Assembly: GCA_963715405.1 (NCBI GenBank)
Contig: OY970239.1
Span: 2,356,001-2,420,000, forward strand
Direction: 5' to 3'
DNA length: 64,000 nucleotides
From: JALZKA01 sp963715405
GTDB lineage: Bacteria; Actinomycetota; Thermoleophilia; Solirubrobacterales; 70-9
Shown here: piece by piece, positions 51,329-59,651 of the stretch
How positions within the stretch are numbered: position 1 is the stretch's first letter
How the letters are laid out: every line of letters starts with the position of its first letter
Notes under the pieces: generated by a model
Told to the model about the DNA's origin: nothing
Databases searched by the model: none
The model's input: only the letters and a program-made list of their open reading frames with translations
Translations under genes and position numbers: made by a program

Positions 51329-51355
51329 TGGGCACCCGCCGCGTTCTGGTGCCCA
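51329..51355. repeat. Inverted repeat TGGGCACC / GGTGCCCA near the right end of segment 3
   Basis: It has the same layout and distance to the tRNA copy as 38447-38473, and the following bases (AAATCCGC, TACATCCGCGCACATCCG) are nearly identical. Confidence 0.8.
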
Positions 51356-51431
51356 AATCCGCGTACATCCGCGCACATCCGAAGGCATCGGATCCGAAAT
51401 CGACGCCCATTCGTGCCTGAGATCGCCCCGC

Positions 51432-51473
51432 TTCGCAATCAGGAGGTCGGCGGTTCGAGCCCGCCTAGCTCCA
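51432..51473 (+). repeat. Copy 3 of the tRNA-Ala(CGC) 3' end
   Basis: Forty-two bases identical to 36943-36984, same orientation, with the shared upstream flank (CGTGCCTGAG, GCCCCGC). Confidence 0.92.
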
Positions 51474-51845
51474 TACTTCAAGCTCCTGGCACATGCTCTC
51501 CAGGGGCCAGGTCTTTCAACCCACCCGATCAACGACTGCCCCGGCGAGCTCCTCACGCTTTCAGGCCGCTTGACGGTCCCGCATGGAATTGAGAGGCCGC
51601 GGCAGCTCCCAGGAACATTCTGCGCCCCGAGCGCCGAAAGAGAAATGAGCCAGACTCAGCGAACTGGGAGCGCCCGGAGAGGGTGATGCCTCGGAGTTGA
51701 CAAACGGACCAACATCAAAGAGAAAGCGCATACCTCCAAGCTCCCTGTCGCAACGAGAGGGGCGATCTGGCCGTCCTTGACAAGCGGGCTCGCATCAACG
51801 AGGGTAGGTGAGCAATCAGGTGTAGCTATTAGGTAGGAGGGTCAA

Positions 51846-52271
51846 GTGAGTCGCTTTCCGCGCAAGCCATCCCCGGCAATCGTTGTCGCAGTCATCGCGC
51901 TCAGCGTTGCGGTCGGTGGCACGGCAGTGGGTGGCAACCAGCCCGAGGCGAACGTTCCGGGAGCCCTGGCGGGGATAAAGGCCAACGGGACGGTTGACCC
52001 AGACGTGCCTTCGCGGGCGCTCACGAACGCGAGGGTGGATCATCCCGTCCAAGGCTTTTACTGCTTCAACCTGGCGTTCGCGCCGAGAGCCGCGGCGGTG
52101 ACGGGCGCGGTCGACGACGGATTGGCTGACGACGCGGTTCTCTCCTACACCCTCGATCCTGGCCAGTTCGTCCAGTGCCCGCCGTCGGCTGACGCGGAGG
52201 TGACCAACCTCGATGGCAGCGATGACTTCTCCTTGCAGAACGACGCGTTCAACATCCATTTCTTTCGCTAG
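51846..52271 (+). CDS. Secreted hypothetical protein
   Basis: GTG start with GGAGGG upstream; SRFPRKPSPAIVVAVIALSVAVGGTAVG is a signal peptide of a style frequent in Thermoleophilia. The mature part has ARVDHPVQGFYCFNLAF and VQCPPSADAEV, two cysteines and beta-rich character. Function unknown. Confidence 0.7.
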   Translation: MSRFPRKPSPAIVVAVIALSVAVGGTAVGGNQPEANVPGALAGIKANGTVDPDVPSRALTNARVDHPVQGFYCFNLAFAPRAAAVTGAVDDGLADDAVLSYTLDPGQFVQCPPSADAEVTNLDGSDDFSLQNDAFNIHFFR

Positions 52272-52349
52272 CTCGCGGCCTATCGGCGTTGCGGATGGAG
52301 ACTGCCGGTGCGATCCTCGGCCGGTCAACACGTTGGGAGGAGATCTCGG

Positions 52350-52748
52350 ATGAACCCTAAGGGCCTGTCGCCCATGCTCGTTGTCCTGGCGCTCTTGGTC
52401 GCCACCGCTACAGCGGGCGCACATAACACGTCGACTCCGTCGACGATCGATGTAGTGGGATGGTCCACCAGCCCAGGTGCTTCCTCCTCGGATTACGCCC
52501 ACGGAGTGGTCGAGTCACCTAGCGCCAGGTGCATCCGGGGGCGAACTGTGCAGATCTTCATGCAGCTCGGTGCGAGCACGACCTACACCTTGGTCGACAC
52601 CGACAGAACCAGCAGGAAGGGCTTCTGGGCTGGGGGAGGCAGAGAGGGCATCACCAGCACCGACAGCAAGGCCAAGGTCATCCGCGCGAATGTCGGCTCG
52701 CAGGGGCACGAGCACATCTGCGAGGCGGACGTAGTCTCCTGGGATTAG
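52350..52748 (+). CDS. Secreted hypothetical protein
   Basis: A signal peptide (NPKGLSPMLVVLALLVATAT) is followed by a 110-residue domain with SARCIRGRTVQIFMQLG, YTLVDTDRTSRKGFWAG and HEHICEADV. The pattern resembles small beta-sandwich domains that follow a VDTDRTGRKG-type strand in other secreted proteins, but I cannot name a family. ATG 52350 follows GGGAGGAG. Confidence 0.65.
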   Translation: MNPKGLSPMLVVLALLVATATAGAHNTSTPSTIDVVGWSTSPGASSSDYAHGVVESPSARCIRGRTVQIFMQLGASTTYTLVDTDRTSRKGFWAGGGREGITSTDSKAKVIRANVGSQGHEHICEADVVSWD

Positions 52749-52765
52749 CTCGGGGACCGCTTTTA

Positions 52766-52800
52766 GACGCTTTGGACGAAATGCGGTAGTCGCCTAGCTG
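52766..52800 (+). repeat. Paired-palindrome repeat, copy 10 (left half)
   Basis: GACGCTTTGGACGAAATGCGGTAGTCGCCTA: arms 1 and 2 are present, 18 bases after the preceding stop. Confidence 0.65.
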
Positions 52801-52829
52801 TGTACGCCGAATGGCGTCATCCGCCATCA

Positions 52830-53101
52830 GCTGCGACGATCCCCGAGTTCGTGCGACCGCAGTCGAGGCACTCTCCAGCAAGGGAGCCTTGTCGCGGGGA
52901 TGGCGCTCGAACCAGTCGGCATAGCGATCGGCCAGGGAAGCCGCGGTAAGTCCACTAAAGCCCTCACGTTCGAACCGGCGCCAGAAAACGACCTCGGTTT
53001 GGATAGCCGTAACGGGTGTCGGCGTAGAGGGAGTGGCGCATCGGATGGTCGATCAGGTGCTTGAGCTCGTGGGCCAGCCTCCCGCATAGCCAGCAGTGGC
53101 A
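52830..53101 (-). pseudogene. Remnant of an unrecognised gene with an HELKH motif
   Basis: Reading leftward, HELKHLIDHPMRHSLYADTR and YGYPNRGRFLAPV are in one frame and then FEREGFSGLTAASLADRYAD, WFERHPRDKAPLLE in another, with stops between. HELKH fits the HExxH zinc-protease pattern, but the context is too short to assign a family. No start or end is preserved. The rest of 52748-53269 shows no gene. Confidence 0.4.
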
Positions 53102-53268
53102 AGCAGCGAGGCCGCTCGAGCTCGAGGGCGGACCCTCTGTCGGGGTCAGGCCCCGAGTACTTCGGATACCGCGTTTGGACGGATTAGCAGGGTCTCCCTC
53201 TCGGGCTCAGGTATCCGCGGGACGCTGCCGATTAGGGATCGTCGGAGTCATTTGACGGAGAGGAGAGT

Positions 53269-55656
53269 GTGACGCAGGCAGTAGAAGAGCGCGGGGGGAG
53301 TCTTCCGGATAGCGGGTCGCCGGTCGTCTGTGTGGTGCCCCCGGAGCTGCCCGAGCTCCGGGACGTGCTGGCTGACCACTTTGCCGACGAATCGAACGTG
53401 CGGGTCGTGGTCGAACAGCGGCGTGGGGAAAGGCGTGCAGGATGGAACAGGCGTGGGACGTCGATCCGGCCTGACCATCATCGTCTCGAACGCGAGCGCC
53501 GAATGGCGCCAAGCCTCGAAGGCAGGCGCTTTGCCGAACGCCGCGCGCGGGTGGTCGCCCTCGAAGACTCGCCCCCGCTGCCGCCGGAGGTGCGCAAGTA
53601 CGTCGACCGGCTGAGCTTCGTCGCGCTGGCCGAGCCGGCCAGCCTCCGACAGGAGCTGACCCGCCTGCAGACGCTGACGAACCAGTGGCGCCAGCGGTGC
53701 ATCGAGGCCAACCGCGAGGCGGACATGACGAATTGGCAGGCGCGCAGCGCCCCCCGAGACGCTCTGTTTGTCTCGCTCGCCGCACGTAATCGGTACACGT
53801 GTGAGCACTCCGAGGCGGTCGTCGGACTTGCTGTCGCATGCGCTCAGGAGCTGGACCTGGACGAGGAGGAGATCAACGACCTTTACGACGTCGCCCTGCT
53901 CCACGACATCGGAAAGCTCGGCATCCCGGACTCGATCCTCGGCAAGGCCGGCCCGTTGACGGACGCGGAGTGGGAGATCATGCGCCAGCACCCCGTGATC
54001 GGCGCCTCGATCTTCGCCTCGATCGAGTCACTGAGTCCGCTGGCCTCGGCCGTCCGAGCCGAGCACGAGCGATGGGACGGCAGGGGCTATCCGGATGGCC
54101 TGGCCGGAGAGGAGATACCGATCGCGAGCCGGATCACGTTTGTGTGTGACGCATACCACGCGATGACCAGCGACCGCCCCTATCGAGACGCCATGGGCCA
54201 GGACGTGGCCCGCCGCGCGCTGCTCGACAACATTGGTAGCCAGTTCTGCCCGACCTCAGCCGATGCGCTCGTGACGGTGCTCGACCGGAGGGAGAGCTTC
54301 AGTGTTGGCAGCACAGGGCTTCCCGTGAGCTCGCCCCTGGTCCTCCCGGACGTGGTGGAAGCGCCACGGGCCGCGGAGGAGCCACCACAAGTGGAGCAGC
54401 GAGCGCCAGACGGCGCGCTCCAAAAGATGGTGGCGGAGCTGACGGCCCAGCTGAGAGAAGAGCTGAATCGAGAGGCCCGCTTGAGAGCGCACCTCGAGGG
54501 GCTGCTCGACGCCACTCGGCGGCGGTTCGCCTATCGCCCGTCGGTGCTGGTTGCACGCCTCTGGGCTCAGGTCGCCGCCAAGGCCGCGCGGGAAGGGGGC
54601 AGTACTGGGCTCTTCGAGCGGGTCACGACGGCTGTCGATCGCGGCGGACTCACCAAGAGCGAGCTCTCGGCTTCCGCGGCGAGCCTCCGGACGCTCCTGG
54701 ATGAAGCGCACCGGAGTTGCGCTCGAATGACCCGCGGCATCGAACGGCTGCTCGTGGCCAGCCAGTCGTCGTGCGGCTACCCGGAAATGGAATTCGCCGC
54801 GCGCTGCCGCGCCGAGGAAGCCATCGGCCTATTCTCAGGAGCCTCCGAAAGACGCAGGAGGCCTAGGCCCCCGAGCGACTTCACGGAGCTCGAGGCAAAA
54901 AGCCTGCGCAACTTCGGCAGGATGGCGGGGATTTTCTTCCTCGTCGGGAGCGCGGGCTCGATTCCGAGCTCGATCATCCTCGCGCGGGGCCACGAGTCGC
55001 CCCAAGTCCTCCTGGCCCTTACGGTCCTCGGAATCCTCTCCGGGATCGCGTGCTTTCTCGTGCCTTGGGAGCGTGCCCGACCGAGCTGGCACTTCTCGGT
55101 CGGAGCGCTGGCGATCCTTGAGGTCTTCCTGGTCACCCAGGCAACGGGGCAGCACTCCGCGATGCTCTACATATTGATCGCCGGCCTCGCCGCATTTGTG
55201 TATCGCCCAGGCTGGATCGTCGCCGGCATCACGGTCGCCTGCCTGATCGCCTTGCTGGTGGGGAACCTGACCGCCCAGCAGGACCAGGCGCATGCACTTG
55301 CGGTCGCCCTGGTCCTCGCCTTGACCCTGGTCACGCTGTCGCTGACCATCTATATGGCACGCGAGGACGCGCAGGTTGAGCGCATGAGGGCCGTGCACAT
55401 GTGCGCCGACGTGCTGCGCGTCACGCTCGCCTTGGAGGCAGGTCATAGCCGGGTCGCCCCCCACGAGGCCGAACAGCACCGGACGGCCGAGGTGGTCGCT
55501 CTTCTTCAATCGCTTGACGCGCTTCGAAGCGCCCTGCGCGAGAGCCTCCTTCGAATCGATGCCGCCCCGGTTCTCGTCGACGTCGGGTCTAGAGCCCCCC
55601 GCGTAGCACCACCGGCTGAGCGGGCACCACCGGCTGAGCGGGCTGTGGCTGCTTAG
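53269..55656 (+). CDS. HD-GYP domain protein with C-terminal membrane domain
   Basis: Residues 1-150 are a variable N-terminal region. The HD-GYP domain (about 165-335) has ALLHDIGKLGIPDSIL, HPVIGASIF and HERWDGRGYPDGLAGEEIPIASRI with an intact GYP triad, so c-di-GMP hydrolysis is likely. A helical linker (350-545) follows, then six membrane segments (MAGIFFLVGSAGSIPSSIIL through LALTLVTLSLTIYMA) and a cytoplasmic tail ending with a doubled PPAERA. Having the membrane domain after the HD-GYP domain is unusual. Start is GTG at 53269 after GGAGAGGAGAG. It is the main gene of segment 4. Confidence 0.88.
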   Translation: MTQAVEERGGSLPDSGSPVVCVVPPELPELRDVLADHFADESNVRVVVEQRRGERRAGWNRRGTSIRPDHHRLERERRMAPSLEGRRFAERRARVVALEDSPPLPPEVRKYVDRLSFVALAEPASLRQELTRLQTLTNQWRQRCIEANREADMTNWQARSAPRDALFVSLAARNRYTCEHSEAVVGLAVACAQELDLDEEEINDLYDVALLHDIGKLGIPDSILGKAGPLTDAEWEIMRQHPVIGASIFASIESLSPLASAVRAEHERWDGRGYPDGLAGEEIPIASRITFVCDAYHAMTSDRPYRDAMGQDVARRALLDNIGSQFCPTSADALVTVLDRRESFSVGSTGLPVSSPLVLPDVVEAPRAAEEPPQVEQRAPDGALQKMVAELTAQLREELNREARLRAHLEGLLDATRRRFAYRPSVLVARLWAQVAAKAAREGGSTGLFERVTTAVDRGGLTKSELSASAASLRTLLDEAHRSCARMTRGIERLLVASQSSCGYPEMEFAARCRAEEAIGLFSGASERRRRPRPPSDFTELEAKSLRNFGRMAGIFFLVGSAGSIPSSIILARGHESPQVLLALTVLGILSGIACFLVPWERARPSWHFSVGALAILEVFLVTQATGQHSAMLYILIAGLAAFVYRPGWIVAGITVACLIALLVGNLTAQQDQAHALAVALVLALTLVTLSLTIYMAREDAQVERMRAVHMCADVLRVTLALEAGHSRVAPHEAEQHRTAEVVALLQSLDALRSALRESLLRIDAAPVLVDVGSRAPRVAPPAERAPPAERAVAA

Positions 55657-55829
55657 CGGCGCTTCGGTGCTCTCTCGGGGGGAAGCCCCTTGCGTGCGAC
55701 GATTCGGACCCCGCTACAACGGACTACGCATTCTTCGACGGCACGAACTGGGAGTGCCCACACGACCTGTAGCAGCGTCGGGACCGCCTAGAGCTCCGCT
55801 TCTTGATGTCGCTCCCATGGACGGGGAGC

Positions 55830-55860
55830 GTCGCTTTGGACGAAAAGCGGTAGTCATCCA
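55830..55860 (+). repeat. Paired-palindrome repeat, copy 11 (left half)
   Basis: CGTCGCTTTGGACGAAAAGC followed by GGTAGTCATCCA, 42 bases before tRNA copy 4. The remaining bases of 55657-56029 hold no gene. Confidence 0.7.
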
Positions 55861-55901
55861 AGCGCCTGATTGACGCCTATTCGTGCCTGTGGGCGCCCCG
55901 C

Positions 55902-55943
55902 TTCGCAATCAGGAGGTCGGCGGTTCGAGCCCGCCTAGCTCCA
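55902..55943 (+). repeat. Copy 4 of the tRNA-Ala(CGC) 3' end, right boundary of the island
   Basis: Forty-two bases identical to 36943-36984 with flank GACGCCTATTCGTGCCTG as in copies 1 and 3. No later copy is found in the window. Confidence 0.92.
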
Positions 55944-56029
55944 TTCTCCGCCCTGACCGGGCGAAGCGCCACCATTCCGCGCGGTTTCTCGGCGACTAGA
56001 CCAGCCCCTGGGGGGTACGGCTCCGAGTT

Positions 56030-57130
56030 ATGGTCCCGAAGCAGCTCACTGCCGACTCCTCGTCGCCGTCAAGCCCCCTACACGCTGAGCCTGTTGCCGA
56101 CCCGCTCGCGCCCCTCGCTCACGATCTCGATTTGATCCGAGATTCTGTTCGTGCCGACCTCGGCGACCGTGACCGGGCCTACATAACCCGCTTGATCGCC
56201 GTCCAGCGCGCACTTGAACTGGGCGGGCGCGGGCTTCTGATCGGGGCCCGGTATGCCCCTGCGGCCGCAGCCGGCACGGCTCTCCTTTCCCTAGCGAAGA
56301 TCCTCGAGAACATGGAGATCGGACACAACGTTCTCCACGGGCAATGGGATTGGATGCACGACCCGGCGATTCACTCGAGCACCTGGGAGTGGGATGCGGC
56401 TTCGACCGCGAAATCGTGGCAGTACGCGCACAACTATCAGCACCACACGTATACGAACGTGTTGGGACGCGATCGTGACCTGGGGTACTCCGCAATGCGC
56501 GTAGAGCCCGAACAGCCGTGGCACCCGATCTACCTCGCGCAGCCGGTCTATTTCTTCTTGATGGCTGCGGTCTTCGAATGGGGAATCGCCCTTTACGACA
56601 TGGAGCTCGACGCCGTTGGCCGGGGCGAGAAGTCCCGCCTCGCCGCTCGTAGGGAAATCGGTGCGCTCTTGAGAAAGGCACGCCGTCAGCTAGCCAAGGA
56701 CTACGTCTTGTTTCCGGCGCTGGCCGGCCGGCACGGCTGGCGCAGGGCGCTCGTCGCAAACCTCGCCGCAAATGTCGCGCGCAACGTGTGGGTCCACACG
56801 ATCGTCTTCTGTGGACACCTCCCCGAGGCCGCCGAAACGTTTACCGAGGCGCAGTACGAGGAGGAGACTCTCGGCGGCTTCTATCGCCGCCAGCTCCTCG
56901 GCTCGTGCAATCTTGAGGGAAGCCGGCTGTTCCATCTTCTAACCGGCAATCTGTCGTTCCAGATCGAGCACCACCTGTACCCCGATCTCCCAAGCAACCG
57001 TTACGCGGAGATCGCTCCTAAGGTCCGCGAGGTGTGCGAGCGTCATGGCCTCCCCTACTCGAGCGGACGGCTCGGGCGCCAGTACCTCTCCGTTTACCGG
57101 AGAATCCTTCGGCTTGCCTTGCCGGGGTAG
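56030..57130 (+). CDS. Membrane fatty acid desaturase
   Basis: A di-iron desaturase with the three histidine boxes: GHNVLHGQWDWMHD, YAHNYQHHTYTN and FQIEHHLYPDLP. It is closest to the DesA3/linoleoyl-CoA (acyl-lipid) desaturase group. Hydrophobic segments flank the boxes. ATG 56030 gives 366 residues, as expected. A reductase partner is not next to it. The alpha/beta hydrolase that follows by 16 bases may share its transcript. Confidence 0.92.
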   Translation: MVPKQLTADSSSPSSPLHAEPVADPLAPLAHDLDLIRDSVRADLGDRDRAYITRLIAVQRALELGGRGLLIGARYAPAAAAGTALLSLAKILENMEIGHNVLHGQWDWMHDPAIHSSTWEWDAASTAKSWQYAHNYQHHTYTNVLGRDRDLGYSAMRVEPEQPWHPIYLAQPVYFFLMAAVFEWGIALYDMELDAVGRGEKSRLAARREIGALLRKARRQLAKDYVLFPALAGRHGWRRALVANLAANVARNVWVHTIVFCGHLPEAAETFTEAQYEEETLGGFYRRQLLGSCNLEGSRLFHLLTGNLSFQIEHHLYPDLPSNRYAEIAPKVREVCERHGLPYSSGRLGRQYLSVYRRILRLALPG

Positions 57131-57146
57131 ATTTGGGGGCCTCGAG

Positions 57147-58112
57147 ATGCCAACTGTCACCACAAGCCAGCTCGATTTGCGGCCCGAACACTTCGCCGGG
57201 GGGCCCGAGGATCTACACCAGGTGAAGATCCATGGGCACAAGGTGTGCTTTCGCCTCACCGGGTCCGGACCGCTGGTCGTCCTCATACACGGCATCACGG
57301 GAAGCTCTGCCCAATGGCTTCCAGTGATGGACGTGCTTCGAGACCGCTACACGCTCTTCGCTCCCGACCTGCTGGGCCACGGCCAGTCGGCAAAGCCGCG
57401 TGGTGACTATTCACTGGGGGCGTATGCGTCCGGAATCCGGGATCTCTTGATCGGTCTTGACGCGGAGCGGGCGACGGTTGTCGGACACTCGCTAGGCGGT
57501 GGAATCGCAATGCAGCTCGCCTATCAGTACCCCGAGCGTTGCGGCCGGCTGGTCTTGATGTCGAGCGGCGGCATCGGGCAGGACGTTCATCCCCTGCTCC
57601 GGGCGGCGAGCCTTCCTGGCTCGGAGATCGTGCTGCCGCTGATAACCCACGCGCGGCTGCTCGACGCGGGCGCCGCATTGAGCCGGGCTCTCGGTGTGGT
57701 CGGGCTGCAGGTGGGCGCGGATATAGCCGAGGGCGCGCGCGGGTATGCGTCGCTCAGCGATCGCGACTCCCGGGCGGCTTTCGTCCACACGATCCGAGCG
57801 GTTATCGACCCGACGGGCCAGCGGGTCTCAGCCCTCGACCGCCTCTATCTGGCCGAGGCGCTGCCTTCTTTGATCATCTGGGGCGAGAACGACCGGATCA
57901 TTCCCTCCGATCACGCTGAGATCGCCCACGACGCTATGCCCGACAGCCGCCTTGAGCTGATCGAGGGCGCCGGCCACTTCCCCCAAATGTCCCACCCGAT
58001 CCGAGTCGCTCGCGCCCTCGGCAGCTTTATCGACGAAACCGAAGCTGCTGAGATCGAGGCCGAGGACATGCGCGAGCTCGTGATTTCGCGGATGACACCT
58101 GACTTGGAGTAG
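57147..58112 (+). CDS. Alpha/beta hydrolase
   Basis: An esterase/hydrolase fold: oxyanion motif LIHGITGSSAQW, nucleophile GHSLGGGIAMQLA, acid residue region IIWGENDRIIPSDHA and catalytic histidine GAGHFPQMSHP. The substrate cannot be inferred; the neighbouring desaturase suggests lipid metabolism. ATG 57147 is preferred over a longer frame overlapping the desaturase gene. Length is 321 residues. Confidence 0.9.
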   Translation: MPTVTTSQLDLRPEHFAGGPEDLHQVKIHGHKVCFRLTGSGPLVVLIHGITGSSAQWLPVMDVLRDRYTLFAPDLLGHGQSAKPRGDYSLGAYASGIRDLLIGLDAERATVVGHSLGGGIAMQLAYQYPERCGRLVLMSSGGIGQDVHPLLRAASLPGSEIVLPLITHARLLDAGAALSRALGVVGLQVGADIAEGARGYASLSDRDSRAAFVHTIRAVIDPTGQRVSALDRLYLAEALPSLIIWGENDRIIPSDHAEIAHDAMPDSRLELIEGAGHFPQMSHPIRVARALGSFIDETEAAEIEAEDMRELVISRMTPDLE

Positions 58113-58321
58113 TTCGGCCGTTCGGCTCTGTTCTCCTTCAGTGGGCCGCGTTTAGGAGGGCGCCTTCAGGGGTATCAGTCATTCAGACGCCAAGGCGGTG
58201 AATATTTACGCACCCTGTTCCTCTCGAGGGGCGTCTTTCCGACTGGAAGCAAATGGGCAAAGTGGCCTCTGGGTCACCGAGCACGGTCCAGTCCGAAGTC
58301 TCAATTAGACGGAGAAACACC

Positions 58322-58651
58322 ATGGAAGCAGGAACGCGCAGTTTCGAGCGGGGGAACTCGGTCGACCGGGGCCACACCAGCTCGATCGACAACGTCCGCC
58401 GTTTCACCACTGAGACGAAGGAGTCTGTCAAGACTTCTGAGCTCTGGCTCTCGATCGCCGCCATCGTCGGCATCCTCATCGCGGCAGCGAGCACCGACGG
58501 GGCCGAGGGCTTTGGCGCCAATCAGGCATGGCTCTACATCGCCATCGTGGTCGGGGCCTACGCGATCAGTCGCGGTCTCGCCAAGAGCGGAAGCTACGAG
58601 CCATACGCCGTCGAGCGTGACGGTGACGTTCGGAGCAACTCGGGCAACTAA
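58322..58651 (+). CDS. Small two-span membrane protein
   Basis: The 109-residue protein has a polar N-terminus (EAGTRSFERGNSVDRGHTSS), two membrane segments (LWLSIAAIVGILIAAAS and AWLYIAIVVGAYAISRGLA) and a polar C-terminus. ATG 58322 follows ACGGAGAAA. The pattern is like a common actinobacterial stress-linked membrane protein, but I know no name. A strong hairpin follows. Confidence 0.75.
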   Translation: MEAGTRSFERGNSVDRGHTSSIDNVRRFTTETKESVKTSELWLSIAAIVGILIAAASTDGAEGFGANQAWLYIAIVVGAYAISRGLAKSGSYEPYAVERDGDVRSNSGN

Positions 58652-58666
58652 TCGTCGCAGGCGTGG

Positions 58667-58696
58667 AGTGCGGGGTCTTGGAAAGGACCCCGCACT
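58667..58696 (+). terminator. Strong hairpin between the membrane protein and the sigma factor gene
   Basis: AGTGCGGGGTC and GACCCCGCACT form a perfect eleven-base stem with an eight-base loop, 16 bases after the stop at 58651. No T-run follows. Confidence 0.75.
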
Positions 58697-58762
58697 GACG
58701 TCGGCTCTCATATTGAGCGCTCGCTCTGTGAGCGCACGTCGACCGTCAGGTAAGGAGACCGG

Positions 58763-59626
58763 ATGTCGGAACCACGTTTGTTCGGAACCTCAGAGGAGGC
58801 TCTTCTAGACGAGTACGTGAGCGAGCGGCGACCCGAGCTTGAGGCCGAGCTCGTACGGCGGTTCATGCCTCTCGCCCGGTCTCTCGCTATGCGCTACCGC
58901 GGTGGTGCTGAACCAAACGAAGACTTGATTCAGGTAGCGAGCTTGGCGCTCGTCAAGGCGCTACGAAGGTACGACCCCGAACGCGGTCGGCGGTTTGCAG
59001 CGTTTGCGACGCCAACGATCCTCGGCGAGCTGCGAAGGCATTTCCGGGATTACTCGTGGCGGCTCCATATGCCGCGGAGCCTTCAAGAGCGCACGCTTGA
59101 GGTCCAGCGCACCTCGACGGCGCTGGGCGAGGCCCTTGGCCGAGTCCCTACGGCAATGGAAGTGGCGGAAAGCTTAGGCTTGAGCGAGGAGGACGTAATC
59201 GACGTTTATCAAGCTCGCGAGGCACAGCGCTCGATGTCGCTCGATGCGCCGGTGCACCGTGAGGAGGCCGACTCGGTCCCGATGATCGAGACCGTCGGTT
59301 CAACGGAGGACGGCTATGACGCCATCGAGGCTCAGATGGCGATCGAGCGGTCAGCAAAGCTCGACGAGCGCGAGCAGGCGGTGATCCGCATGCGCTTCGC
59401 GGATGGGCTAAATCAGAATGAAATCGGTGACGCGCTGGGCGTTTCGCAGATGCAGGTCTCGCGAACGATGCGCCGCGGCTTGGCGAAGCTCCTCGAAGCG
59501 GTCCAAGGCGATGAGGCGCCGGACGGCAAGCGAACCTTCTCCAACACTGCCGCCGACCCGCGTTTTCCACAGGGGCGCACAAGAAGACGGCAACACCAGC
59601 TCAGTTCAACCTCCGAAGCGTTGTAG
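58763..59626 (+). CDS. SigB/SigF/SigG-type RNA polymerase sigma factor
   Basis: Region 2 has RFMPLARSLAMRYRGGAEPNEDLIQVASLALVKALRRYDPERG and RFAAFATPTILGELRRHFRD, the hallmark of this group. Region 3 follows (ALGRVPTAMEVAESLGLSEEDV) and region 4 is DEREQAVIRMRFADGLNQNEIGDALGVSQMQVSRTMRRGL. Length 287 includes an atypical 30-residue C-terminal tail. Control by the RsbW-like kinase at 59984-60352 is plausible. It likely drives stress responses. ATG 58763 follows AAGGAGA. Confidence 0.93.
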   Translation: MSEPRLFGTSEEALLDEYVSERRPELEAELVRRFMPLARSLAMRYRGGAEPNEDLIQVASLALVKALRRYDPERGRRFAAFATPTILGELRRHFRDYSWRLHMPRSLQERTLEVQRTSTALGEALGRVPTAMEVAESLGLSEEDVIDVYQAREAQRSMSLDAPVHREEADSVPMIETVGSTEDGYDAIEAQMAIERSAKLDEREQAVIRMRFADGLNQNEIGDALGVSQMQVSRTMRRGLAKLLEAVQGDEAPDGKRTFSNTAADPRFPQGRTRRRQHQLSSTSEAL

Positions 59627-59651
59627 GGCTAATCGCATACGATTCCCCACG

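Larger units (their letters stand above)
51091..51845. other. 755 bases without a credible gene, holding repeat and att sequences
   Basis: The stretch contains a trace of the paired-palindrome repeat (51282), the TGGGCACC/GGTGCCCA inverted repeat (51329) and tRNA copy 3 (51432). From 51474 to 51845 I see nothing recognisable; reading frames there have no ribosome site or sensible composition. Confidence 0.7.
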
